Below are positions 19,341-30,349 of a DNA stretch of 64,000 bases, in pieces. The stretch is from Flectonema sp. DT1601 (Eukaryota > Euglenozoa > Diplonemea > Diplonemida > Diplonemidae). Position numbers and translations under genes: made by a program. The stretch spans positions 802,823 to 866,822 of the forward strand of contig OZ025807.1 of assembly GCA_964019425.1 (NCBI GenBank), given 5' to 3'. Below the pieces are notes generated by a model. That model did not search any database and had not been told where the DNA came from. It saw only the letters and a list, made by a program, of their open reading frames with translations. Position 1 is the stretch's first letter, and the number at the start of each line of letters is the position of its first letter.

Positions 19341-22026
19341 AATGTTACCCTGTGAGCTTTTCCTGGCTTTTGGCTCCCTAGGCTTCGTAAATAAAAAATA
19401 AATAAATAAATTAATAAAAATCACCCATTTAGTACGTGTTTTCACCCATTTTTTTTTGTTGTGTGAATTCTCTTTTTTTTTTTTAAATCTGTATCTGTGT
19501 TAGGATACAAAAGGTGTCTGGTTCTCTGTTGTTATTTTATATAAAAATTGAACAGACAGCAATTCTTTTTTAATGATTAAGTGGTGCTCAGGAGTTTTCT
19601 TTTTTTTTTGGTTTATTTGTTGTCTTCACAACCACATTTATGTTTTTTTTTTTTTATTTAAATCAGTGTTCTTAAGGTATGCAATAAGCCTTACCTTTTC
19701 CTCTCCGTTGATCGTTCCTAAAAAATTACGCCCTTCAGATATATTGTCTGTCGCAAGCCTTTTTTTAGTAGGTTATAAGTATTCAGATTTAAAAAAAGGG
19801 TGCAAAGACAAGAGTCTTGTCACAAATAAATCAACAACAGAAAGAAGGGGGGAAAAGAAAAACAAAAGGGAAAAGAAAATAATACTGGTGAGCTTCGTCC
19901 GTGTTCCTATCTCCACGGCACTTATTTTTCATATGGAAAATGAAGCGATTCTAATTAATTTTTTTTAAATGTTCATTGTTGTAAGGCATCTTAAGTTTAA
20001 ATGCTGCCATTACTACCGATTCACGTGCTGGAATTGGTTAGGCGTGTTTTTCAGAAAAACTCCTGCTGCGGTAGCCCGGGAGAACTTTTTTTTTTTTTTT
20101 TCATTTTTCATTTTTCCATTACTCAGTTTCCCCTTATTTATCGGTTATAGGTTATTATGTTATTATACGGAAGTCTATTTGTTTAGTTTCGCCCTGTTGA
20201 GTATATCAGTCAACGAAAAAAAAAAAAAAAAGAGAAGAAAAAAAAGAAAAAAAAAAAAAAAAAAGTAGCGTCAAAAAAAAAAAAAATATAAATAATTTAC
20301 TTTGTCTACAGTTGGTTTGACTTTTATTAAAAAGGGCAGGCGTTATTTTATCTTTCAATTTGCGCTTTATTTGTCGCAGTTTTTCCAATTGAATAAATAA
20401 TATTATTTTCCTTTCCTTTCCTTTTTTTTTCTTTCTATTTTTTTGCTTTTCACTGTGAAAGGCATAGCGAGTAAATTAATTCAAGTCTTGCCCAGCCGCA
20501 CGTATTCCTTTTCCCAATTAAAAGCTCTTTTCAACACGGCAGAATATTTGTTGCGCAACGATTGATTAATTGACTCGTTTTGTCTTATTTTTTCCTTTCC
20601 TTGTTTTTCTTTCCTCTCGATTCACCGTTTATTTTTTTTTTTTTCACATATCATTTCTGAATCTTGCGGCACTGCGGTGTTGTTGGTCTTTAGCGCATGG
20701 GTAACACGTCTTGCATTTATCTCTTTTCAAGGCCTACACTACGTGGTTGACGTGATACGTCTTCTGGTATACGGTGATTTGTTCTCCTTTTTTGGATTAA
20801 CCCAATTTTTATTTTTACAAAAAAAAAAAAAAAAAAGCAATTTTTTTGCTACAAACAACATCCATCCATGTATTTTCCATTCTCTTTCCCCAAAAGAAAT
20901 GAAATATTTGGCAAGCAGCTGTTTTTGACACTTAACACTAACAGAGACTTAAAATCCTCAACTTATGAACGTATCATTTCAGTATAATCTGCACCTCGCG
21001 GAGCTGCTAGGAGTAAGACTCTCCGTTTGCGTTCTAGAGCTGCAATTGCTATTTTATCCCAATCCCTTTTACTGTTGCGGTGAGTTTACTAATTGGCAGC
21101 TGAAACATTTTCCTCCGCAGAATCGTTATGCCCAAAGTCTGCAAAGAATTGAATAACGTGAGAGCGGAGGAGAAATTAAATTTAACAAAAAAGAAAAGTT
21201 ACTAGAAACGTGCTTTGATCCAAAGCGAACATACTTACTTTAGGGCTCTTCATCAATTACTTGCAGTGATTCCTATTAACTTTTCTTTTCTCATTTTTGT
21301 TTTTCGCTTCCCTAGATACTGACTCAGAAGAAAAAGGAAACAAGGCATCTCGCTTTGAACGCGTGCATGTTCCCCTGCGTGTTGTTGCTAGTTTTGATGT
21401 GGTAGCTGCTTCGGCAGCAACTATAGCGTTAGTATTTTTTGCGGTGCGAGCAACCCAAACTCCGATTACGGAAGTATCTTGCCAACTGTGCCTGATGCAT
21501 TGTACACGTAGACAATCTTTCGCTTGTTTTGTAGCCAACGAGCTTCACGTGTATGAGTTACTGCTCACGGTTGTTGATTGTTGGTAATTGTGGGTTTTTT
21601 TTTTGTTTCTGTTTCTCCCTTTTTATTTTCTTGTAACAAGGAAACAACAGATTCTTCATGCCTGGTTTGTTATCAGTGCTTCATCTCTCTTGGTATTTCC
21701 CCCCAAGTTTTCCAATTTTATTCCGTTATGAGGGTGGTTCCTATCAGCCTTCCTGCTTAGTTTGGAATAGAAAACGAAATGAAAGCCGGATGGCAAACAA
21801 ACAGAACAAAAAGAGAAAATCTATAATGAATGAGAAGAAAATCCCGTCAATCCCCTCCCACCCAACCCTACCAACAAACAAATGGTGTCCCTTCAATATG
21901 CTGTGATTTTTTGTTGAGTTTTTCATATTCTTTATTCAACCCATGCTACACTCAGAATACCAAATGATATGACTTGCAGTGTTGTGTTGTCGATACCCTT
22001 TATTTCTTCAGTTTATATTTATAAAA

Positions 22027-24332
22027 ATGTCTAACGGTTGGAAAGATGAAATCAGAAAGAAGTGTTTTGATCGCGACAGCAAAATGGGTCGAGTCTATGT
22101 CAAGAAAACTCGCCTCGGTAAGGGTGCTTTCGGAGAGGGATGGCTGTGTGCTGACAGAGTAAAAAACCAAATGGTTGTCGTAAAGATCAGCAACGGTCCG
22201 ATAACATCCGAAAGGGATGAGTTCAATTGCAAAAAAGAAGTTTCGATAATGCAGCAAATGGACCACCCAAATGTTGTAAAGTTCTACGAGGCCTGGATGG
22301 AGAAATCATCTGGTGAAGAAAGGCTTCACATTGCCATGGAGTACTGTGACTCTGGTGATCTGGGTTCACTTATTAAAAAGCGTCTCGGGGACAAGCGCAA
22401 TCAGAAGATAATAATGAAAATGGCTGAGGAAGCTAAAAAGAGATGTCTTAGTATTCTAAAGGGATACTCAATGGATAACTTACTAAGTGACAGGGTTCTA
22501 TTCAACCAGCTACATGAAAGGTCAACAGCAGCAGCAGAGCAAAGTTATTCAGACGTACTCGACGCAGAAGGTCGTCTCAATTCGTGGTCACTCCCTGAAC
22601 TGGAGTCGTGGATGGTCCAACTGCTGTGGGGAGTTTGGTACATCCACAAACAGAAAGTAATCCACAGAGACATCAAACCTGACAACGTATTCTTGTCGGG
22701 AGGTGGGAAGATCATCAAAATTGGAGACTTTGGTATTTCTGGTCTGCAGTCGCATACCAATGCTGGATTGGCAACACGAGCGGGGACCCCCCTGTACATG
22801 GCTCCAGAGATGTGGGATGGGTGTCAATACAGTGACCGCGTTGACATATTCGCTGTCGGTGTTATGTTTTACGAGCTTGCTGGGTTGGTGCGGGCTTACG
22901 ATGCGAGACTTCCCTTTGCAGACAAGTGGGGACATCCGTGGAGTGCACAGAACTGTAAGTTCCTGAAGCGACAGATTGCGAACCGTGAGATCCGTCCGAT
23001 GAATTTGCCGCAGAAGCAGATCGAGTCGTCGTTCTTTGAAATCATCAAGACGATGATCCGCAAAGACCCAAAGGTAAGACCGACTGCTGGACAGGCGCTG
23101 CGGGGCATCCGTCTGCAACGAGTGTCGAGGGAGGTTCTGAACATCTTCAAGAAGGATGACAACAGAGGAGGTGATCCTTTCAACAACACGGACAGGAACT
23201 TTGTGAATGTTTACAATCCTGCTAACAATCAATACACTCTTCATGACACTGCTAGGTTCCAGTGTTCAAGCAAAGACAGCGAGGTGTTGATGATAGTTTC
23301 GAAGAACAGGGAAAGTATCCGACCACTACCTGGGTTCAGCAAGGATCCGATTGGGTACTTGACCTACGGTGATATCATTGAAGTACTTGAGAGGCAATCG
23401 ATTGATGAGAAACATTGGGTTCGGTCGCAGGCCGGGTGGTTCATTGCGAAGTCGGATGGGAAGTCGGTGGTGACGCCGTGTCCGGAAGACTTGTTGAGTA
23501 GGAGCAAGTCGGGGATTGAAGCCCTCGGTGCGTACGCAGATGTCATCAGCGACGTGCAGAGCATCTTATCGAACGCTCTAAAGAAAAAGTCGAGTATGCC
23601 GAAGCCGCCTGTGACATCAGGAAGTAAGTCTTCAAGTCAGATGAAACACTCGGGGACAGGTCCGACTGTTAAGAAGATGGAGAGGAGGAACTCGCTGAAG
23701 GGATCAGGACCTCCGAAAAGGGTTGCTTCGAAATCTCCAGTTGTAGGCAGACTTTATAACAATCCTGTTAAGGAGGGAAGACCTTCTTCCCCTTCTAGAG
23801 TGAGGAACCCGAGCCCTCCTCGTAGGGTATCAGTCAGCCCTCCACGTAGAGTTTCCTTGTCTCCTGTAAGAATACCACCAGGTGGCCGACTTGTTGTCGA
23901 CGGGCCAACTACTCCTGTGACGCCGCAAAATCGTCGAAGCCGCACCCCACCTCGCAAGGCTTCGCCACCAAAATCCCGTTCACCGGCTGATGTAAAATCG
24001 CAATCGAAACGTCTCAAAGACAAAGTAGTTGCGCTTATTGGAAAAGCTGATGCGAAGAGTCTGTTTCACGAGTACTTTGAGAGGTACAGCGTGTGCCATA
24101 AGAAATGTCTTTCAAGAGGTGTCCCTAGTTGTCATCACTTGCAAACAATTGAAATAGCCATGAAACAGTATGTATTCTTACAGTACTTTATTATTGATAC
24201 TACAAGAGTCAGTTGGTGTGTTTGATTTAAAGAAGACCTTTAAAAGACAACAAAAACAGACGTCTGGGAGCACAAGCCGGTGCAGTGAAATACATCAGGG
24301 AATGCGCGCAGATCAACTATGGCAGCAAGTAA
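22027..24332 (+). CDS. NEK-like Ser/Thr protein kinase, copy 1
   Basis: Two exons, 22027..24167 and 24260..24332 (92-nt intron, GTATGT..ACAG, phase 2), 737 residues. The short second exon is supported by its conservation in the neighbouring copy (RLGA, KYIRECAQINY). Kinase motifs are intact: GKGAFGEG glycine loop, VVVKIS lysine, HRDIKPDN, DFG, APEMWDG and KVRPTAGQAL. An acidic/hydrophobic insert of about 60 residues sits between the hinge region and the catalytic loop. After the kinase comes a segment that may be SH3-like (ending WFIAKSDGKSVV) and an SR/SP-rich stretch with repeated SPPRR. Start MSNGW is chosen because it aligns with the paralogue's MPSAW and follows a TTCTTCAG site. NEK kinases act in cilia and cell-cycle control. 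Confidence 0.9.
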
Positions 24333-25483
24333 GAGACCTCTTGATGTGTCATACGGAAATTAATTAATTGTTGACCCTAGATGAGCAGAATTCAGTTCCG
24401 TTATCCTGTTTCTTTTTTTTTTACCTAACACCCCTTTTGTATGAAGGTAAAAATAAGGTTATGTCTGCAGGCCTTTCAACTCTCTCGGGTACAAACCGTG
24501 ACACTACTTTTTTTTTTGTTGTTTTTTTGTTTTTTGGTACACAACAATAACACATAAAAATTCTCCTTTTTTTTGTATTAAAGTACATGTTTTAGAAAAA
24601 AAAAAAAAGAAAAAAAAAGTATTTGTGATATTTCATTGTGGCGAACCATCTGATATGCATTGGGATGTGACTTCCCAGAGTTAAGCTCATATATATTAAG
24701 CTTAACTTCTACTTTTATCTATTTAATTTTTTTTTTTTTTTTTTACAATCTACCTACACATCAGTCACAGTAGTTCAACAGGCTTTATAATATTGTGTGT
24801 TTCGGCTTGATGATTTTTTTTTCTTGTTGAAAAAGAGAAGAAAAAAAAAGAAGGAAAACTTATTAAATTCTTAGTTAGTGTGGAATTTAATTACTTTTTC
24901 TTTCTTTTTTTCCCCCCCTTTTTTTTGATTTTGAAAATGTCTGGTTGGTATGTCCTATGTCATACTACACCAGTTGTTCTACCTGTGATTTGGTTATTAA
25001 AATTATCCTTTTGTGTTCTAACTTGATCACGAGATAATTTCTTGTTTACTTCCTCTCTGTTTTCTTAATAAAAAAAAAAAAAACAAGCTTCTTTTAACAC
25101 AAGCTTTTCTCCCGTTTGTTCTGTCACTATATCGTTAGGCTGTCGTCGTCTCTTTTTTTTTCTTTTGTTTCACGTATGTCCGCCTCATTTTGTGAATAGC
25201 GTTTAGCTAATCGCTTGGGGGCCCTATCGACGATGAGCTAACCAGTACGAATAGTAAAATGTTTGCATTTAATTCATTCATTCAACAGCACCACCCCCGG
25301 CATATGAATAGTCTAGCACTTGCAAACTACAAAATATGTCTGCCTTTCCACTGCAATGAACTGCAGTGGTACACTTCATACATTTTGGGAATCTAATATA
25401 CTAGTTAATGAATCTGTGGTGACAGAACTGTTGTAAGGTTACTTTAATACTTTTAATTTAAATTCTTCATTCAGCTTACAAAC
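24333..25483 (+). other. Intergenic between the two kinase copies
   Basis: A/T-rich, many homopolymers, no gene seen. It has no evident similarity to the sequence upstream of copy 1, so the strong similarity of the kinases is confined to coding sequence. A TTCATTCAG site at 25466-25474 precedes the next ATG by 9 nt. Confidence 0.5.
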
Positions 25484-27601
25484 ATGCCCTCTGCTTGGAA
25501 AGATGAAATTAATAAGCAACACTTTGAACGGGCTACAAAGATGGGGACTGTGTATGAGAAGAGGTGCCGACTCGGTAGGGGTTCCTTCGGAGAGGGATGG
25601 CTGTGTGCTGACAGAGTAAAAAACCAAATGGTTGTCGTAAAGATCAGCAACGGTCCGATAACATCCGAAAGGGATGAGTTCAATTGCAAAAAAGAAGTTT
25701 CGATAATGCAGCAAATGGACCACCCAAATGTTGTAAAGTTCTACGAGGCCTGGATGGAGAAATCATCTGGTGAAGAAAGGCTTCACATTGCCATGGAGTA
25801 CTGTGACTCTGGTGATCTGGGTTCACTTATTAAAAAGCGTCTCGGGGACAAGCGCAATCAGAAGATAATAATGAAAATGGCTGAGGAAGCTAAAGAGAGA
25901 AGTCTTAATATCATTAAAGGATATTCAATTAACGATCTGTTATTTGATAGTACTCTCTTCAGTCGAGTACATGAGAGATCAACATCAGCTGCAGAAGAAA
26001 TCTATTCAGACGTAATCGACTCAGAAGGTCGTCTCGATTCGTGGTCACTCCCTGAACTGGAGTCGTGGATGGTCCAGCTGCTGTGGGGAGTTTGGTACAT
26101 CCACAAACAGAAAGTAATCCACAGAGACATCAAACCTGACAACGTATTCTTGTCGGGAGGTGGGAAGATCATCAAAATTGGAGACTTTGGTATTTCTGGT
26201 CTGCAGTCGCATACCAATGCTGGATTGGCAACACGAGCGGGGACCCCCCTGTACATGGCTCCAGAGATGTGGGATGGGTGTCAATACAGTGACCGCGTTG
26301 ACATATTCGCTGTCGGTGTTATGTTTTACGAGCTTGCTGGGTTGGTGCGGGCTTACGATGCGAGACTTCCCTTTGCAGACAAGTGGGGACATCCGTGGAG
26401 TGCACAGAACTGTAAGTTCCTGAAGCGACAGATTGCGAACCGTGAGATCCGTCCGATGAATTTGCCGCAGAAGCAGATCGAGTCGTCGTTCTTTGAAATC
26501 ATCAAGACGATGATCCGCAAAGACCCAAAGGTAAGACCGACTGCTGGACAGGCGCTGCGGGGCATCCGTCTGCAACGAGTGTCGAGGGAGGTTCTGAACA
26601 TCTTCAAGAAGGATGACAACAGAGGAGGTGATCCTTTCAACAACACGGACAGGAACTTTGTGAATGTTTACAATCCTGCTAACAATCAATACACTCTTCA
26701 TGACACTGCTAGGTTCCAGTGTTCAAGCAAAGACAGCGAGGTGTTGATGATAGTTTCGAAGAACAGGGAAAGTATCCGACCACTGCCTGGGTTCAGCAAG
26801 GATCCGATTGGGTACTTGACCTACGGTGATATCATTGAAGTACTTGAGAGGCAATCGATTGATGAGAAACATTGGGTTCGGTCGCAGGCCGGGTGGTTCA
26901 TTGCGAAGTCGGATGGGAAGTCGGTGGTGACGCCGTGTCCGGAAGACTTGTTGAGTAGGAGCAAGTCGGGGATTGAAGCCCTCGGTGCGTACGCAGATGT
27001 CATCAGCGACGTGCAGAGCATCTTATCGAACGCTCTAAAGAAAAAGTCGAGTATGCCGAAGCCGCCTGTGACATCAGGAAGTAAGTCTTCAAGTCAGATG
27101 AAACTGAACAATCCTAGACGACCTTCTTCTCCTGCTAAAGTAAGGAACCCGAGTCCTCCTCGTAAAGCATCTCTAAGTCCGATTCGTATAGTTTCGACAT
27201 CACCTCTACGAGATGCAGAGAAACCAAAATCTCCCGTAAGTAGACATCGTTGCAGTACCCCACCTCGCCAATCGGATGAGGTGAAAGTGCGGTCAAAGTA
27301 TCTCAGGGATAGGGTAGTCACACTTATTGGAAAGGTTGATGCGAAGAGTCTGTTTCACGAGTACTTTAACCGGTACAGCGTGTGTCACAAAAAATGTCTT
27401 CCGAAGGGAGCTCCAAACTGCAAACACTTACAACAGCTTGAAGCTACAATACGAGAGTATGTTATATAACTTTTGTTTAATGTCGTCTGTACAATGTCAA
27501 CCAAAAGCAACTAAACAAACAAAAATAGACGTCTCGGAGCAAAAGCCGAAGCAGTCAAATATGTGAAGGAATGCGCGCAAATCAACTACTTGAGTAGGTG
27601 A
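25484..27601 (+). CDS. NEK-like Ser/Thr protein kinase, copy 2
   Basis: Exons 25484..27456 and 27529..27601 (72-nt intron, GTATGT..ATAG, phase 2), 681 residues. It is collinear with copy 1 at a constant 3457-nt offset until about 27103. Positions 25586-25894 are identical to 22129-22437. About 1.06 kb from 26040 to 27103 differs from copy 1 at only a few silent sites. By contrast the first 35 residues, the insert (IIKGYSINDLLFDS) and the SP-rich tail are diverged, and the tail is about 55 residues shorter. All catalytic motifs are present. Tandem duplication followed by gene conversion is the simplest explanation. The different insert and tail suggest distinct regulation or targets. Confidence 0.9.
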
Positions 27602-28345
27602 TGATATTCTTTTTTTTGTATCTTTTAGAAACACTTACATTGTCTTTATAAAACTATCTTAATGTGGGCACTATAGACTAACTCGTGTATGTTAGTTTAA
27701 CTGAGGCTCACACTAGGCATTTTTATTTTCCCCTTTTTTTATTTCATTTATTCGTTTATTCTACACAGACCTATTGCTGGCACTAACTCCCTAAAAGGAA
27801 ACTGTTGTGTGATTGCTAAGCAATTGGTGCATTCTCTCCCTTTATTCCATGTTCTGATTGGATATTCACATCTATTTCAGTTCTTTTATTAATCGTTCGA
27901 TAATTCCGAATGTGTGTTTTTTTTTTTTTTTCTCTTTTGAACCGACGAAGTCGGAGCCGTTTATTTATTTATTATTAATTTACAAAATAAGGCTTAATCT
28001 TGATGGGTTTCTTTCTCACTCTCTACTTTAATTATCTAATCTTGTTATCTATTGTCTGTATGTCTAACAGGTTGGAAATTTTTTTAAAATTCTTTTTTTT
28101 TTCTCGTTTGAACTCAATCATTTTTTTTTTCTTTTATAACAGAAATAACACTTAATGCTGCGACTTTGAAAAAGCAAAAAAAAAAAAAAAAAAAACGTTT
28201 TGTGTGTTGTGTTCGTCACGGGATATATTCCGAAATGAGATTTCAACAGAAGCTAATTAACGCTTGTGATCCACGATAATTGGTCAAGTGAAATTAATTA
28301 TTATACTTTTTTTTAAAAAAAGTAAAAAAAAAAAAAAAAATTAAA
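27602..28345 (+). other. Intergenic
   Basis: T-rich spacer with homopolymers. A short hairpin CCGACGAAGTCGG lies near 27942. Nothing else is supportable. Confidence 0.45.
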
Positions 28346-29215
28346 ATGTTGTTAATTCCGATTGTCATCGCTGGAGCTGCAGCAGCACTATTGGGATTAG
28401 GACTTTGGATATGGGCAATCAGATTAAATGACAGAAGAAGAGACATAAAGAGAAAGATGTTACACGTTGCAAACACTCCCTCAACGCAACCAGTTTATCA
28501 CAGGCAAAGACGTGTTAGTAAAGTTTCAGTTGAAGCTGTTGAGATTCCTATGAGTCCTACAGAGCATCCAAAAAGAGAAAGCTGTAGTATATCTATTCCT
28601 GATTTAGAACAAAGCCTAACGAAGTATACTCCAATGATCGACAAGGAAGAGTTGTACCTCGCACTTCGTCATTCAGTCCTTCAGGAAGGAATGAAGCTTA
28701 GCACTAATCATATTCCGTTCAATCCTTTATCTCCTAGTTTAGGTATGACTCTAAAGGAAGTTTCAACTCGTGATTGTATGCAAATCACATCAATAGAACC
28801 TCAATTTGATCACAGATATCCAGGTGTTAGAGTTGGTGATTTCGTTATTAAGATTGACGGTATCCTCGTGACTTGTCAAGATGAAATCGACGCAGCACTT
28901 GACGACGCTATTTATATGAAAAAGAACACAGTAGCACTGTTGACTTGCAATGAGATACCAGTCTTGAATGATTCAAAGAATAGAAGACAGTCTCGATCAA
29001 CTGCTCTTGGTGACTCTCATAGTTTTGTTGATATTGAATCATTTAAATCCATAGACGATAAATCTCACAAATCATCTCCTCATTTTCATTATGCTCAACT
29101 CACTCCTGAGAGAGAGGAAGCTCCTCCGTTTCGTAAAGTTTCCAGAACTCCTCGTCGATACCATCATGACAATGCTTTTAGTTCGATTGCGAGCAGCGAT
29201 ATGCCAGTTGTTTAA
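28346..29215 (+). CDS. Membrane-anchored PDZ-domain protein
   Basis: 289 residues, single exon. An N-terminal hydrophobic helix (about residues 2-26, rich in Ala, Leu and Ile) is followed by a basic RLNDRRRDIKRK, so the bulk is likely cytosolic with the N-terminus inserted. Residues about 128-205 resemble a PDZ-like domain: LGMTLKEV, a GVRVGDFVIKIDG carboxylate-loop-to-strand segment, and a helix with DEIDAALDDA. The rest is Ser/Arg-rich and probably disordered. It resembles, in style, the four-PDZ protein at 36751, which also begins with a hydrophobic segment, and the two may be an expanded local family. The function is unknown; scaffold at a membrane is inference. Confidence 0.75.
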   Translation: MLLIPIVIAGAAAALLGLGLWIWAIRLNDRRRDIKRKMLHVANTPSTQPVYHRQRRVSKVSVEAVEIPMSPTEHPKRESCSISIPDLEQSLTKYTPMIDKEELYLALRHSVLQEGMKLSTNHIPFNPLSPSLGMTLKEVSTRDCMQITSIEPQFDHRYPGVRVGDFVIKIDGILVTCQDEIDAALDDAIYMKKNTVALLTCNEIPVLNDSKNRRQSRSTALGDSHSFVDIESFKSIDDKSHKSSPHFHYAQLTPEREEAPPFRKVSRTPRRYHHDNAFSSIASSDMPVV

Positions 29216-29588
29216 TATGCCTTTGATTACTGTTGATGAATATCACAGTTTTTTTAAGAGCAATATTTTCTGATACTACTTTGGTTATGAGATATTTTCA
29301 TCACTTTATTGTGATGTCGTGACTGTATTTTCAGAATTATTGAATAATTGGCTTTTTTTTTCTCTTCTTTTTTCTTTTTTCTTTATTTCTTTTTTTTTTT
29401 TGAAATATTTTATGGTCAATTATTTCCAGGTATCGTGAGTGTGCTGTACTTCAGTTTGACGTTATTGACTTGTCAATTCGATAAGAGAAGGTACTGCAAC
29501 TAAAAAAGAACGAAAGAATGGGGGGGGAGGGGGAGGGGAAAAAAAATCCTTAAAGGAAAGACTATAGTAGTTTTTTTTCACCTTTAAT

Positions 29589-30349
29589 CATAGATGGAAG
29601 TGCCCTACAATTTGGAGGGCGTGTAGGGCGCTTGTAGGGCGCTTTTAATATAAATATTATTTTGGAGGGCGCTTTTTTTTTCCTTTTTTATTACTATAAG
29701 ACAGCTAAATTGACGTCGACTTACACTGACGCACAAGTATTTTGACGCAGAAGCCAAAAAAAAATTTTGACATGCTTGGCAGTCTTTCGAAAAAGAGAAA
29801 AAAGGGTGTCACGGGGTTCGAACCCGAGACCTCCAGGTCATGGTTCGGAGGTCAACAATGGCAAAAACAATGGGCTACTCCTTGAGAGCTTCCGGAGCCT
29901 GCTGCAATCCCTGAAGCTGAAACTCATTTCAGTGGACGATGCATCCCAGATCTACAAGGAGCTGATTAGCCCGCAGAATGCACCAAGTCGAATATAGAGG
30001 GATTCGAGGAGGGAGAGTGCGTTCTTGCTAACCTGTTAATAGGCCGGTCTTCACGGTACCTTGTGAGAAAAAAAAAAGAAGTTTACTGGTGGCAAGTAAA
30101 CTGATATCCCAGAGACGCATTTGATCAGGCGAACCGGAGAAAAGTCAAATAAGATGCGATTCGACCCTCGCTGAGGGCAGGGGTGTGTCAAAATGAGCTC
30201 GGCATTATATTAAATTTAATTAAAAAAGCGCCCTACGCGCCCTCCAGCGCCCTATTTTGGCCCTACAATGGCCCTATTTTGGCCCTACAAATTTTTGTGG
30301 CTGATTTTCACCAGGCGCCCTCCAAATTTGGAGGGCACTTCCATCTATG
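29589..30349. mobile_element. MITE-like non-autonomous DNA transposon with tRNA-like segment
   Basis: 761 bp bounded by inverted repeats starting CATAGATGGAAGTGCCCT; the right end is its complement. The terminal repeats extend inward as degenerate arrays of GGAGGGCG and TAGGGCGC motifs. A 6-bp direct repeat TTTAAT flanks both ends (29583-29588 and 30350-30355), as expected of a target-site duplication. The interior is richer in GC than the surroundings and has no long open frame. At 29813-29826 lies GGGGTTCGAACCCG, a tRNA B-box-like motif; read on the minus strand it is followed by GTGACACCC and a T run, like the 3' half of a tRNA with a Pol III terminator. The mobilising transposase family cannot be named from this copy. 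Confidence 0.85.

Larger units (their letters stand above)
13113..22026 (+). other. 8.9 kb region without recognisable protein gene
   Basis: Dominated by A and T homopolymers of 10-30 nt. The open frames here are short, built from Phe, Lys or Leu codons, and resemble no family. Embedded items: hairpin cluster 13510-13638; hairpins 15344-15361 and 15455-15491; a short repeat at 15760-15820 shared with 6146-6185; a 15-nt direct repeat at 16698 and 16758; hairpin 17275-17290; dispersed element 18711-18802; an 11-bp minisatellite 19242-19340; and a balanced-composition island 21320-21590 with a TTCG-loop hairpin. It could host non-coding RNA genes. Confidence 0.6.

Noticed and set aside
20965-21156. 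63-codon frame beginning MNVSFQYNLHL
   Set aside because: Short, without homologous motif or supporting acceptor site; composition like the surrounding spacer.
22588-23244. Long minus-strand open frame (218 codons) inside kinase copy 1, repeated at 26045-26701
   Set aside because: Antisense shadow of the conserved kinase coding sequence, no family resemblance.
29767-29997. 76-codon frame inside the MITE (contains RGSNPRPPGHG)
   Set aside because: This phrase is a common translation of tRNA-like sequence, so the frame is not taken as a gene.
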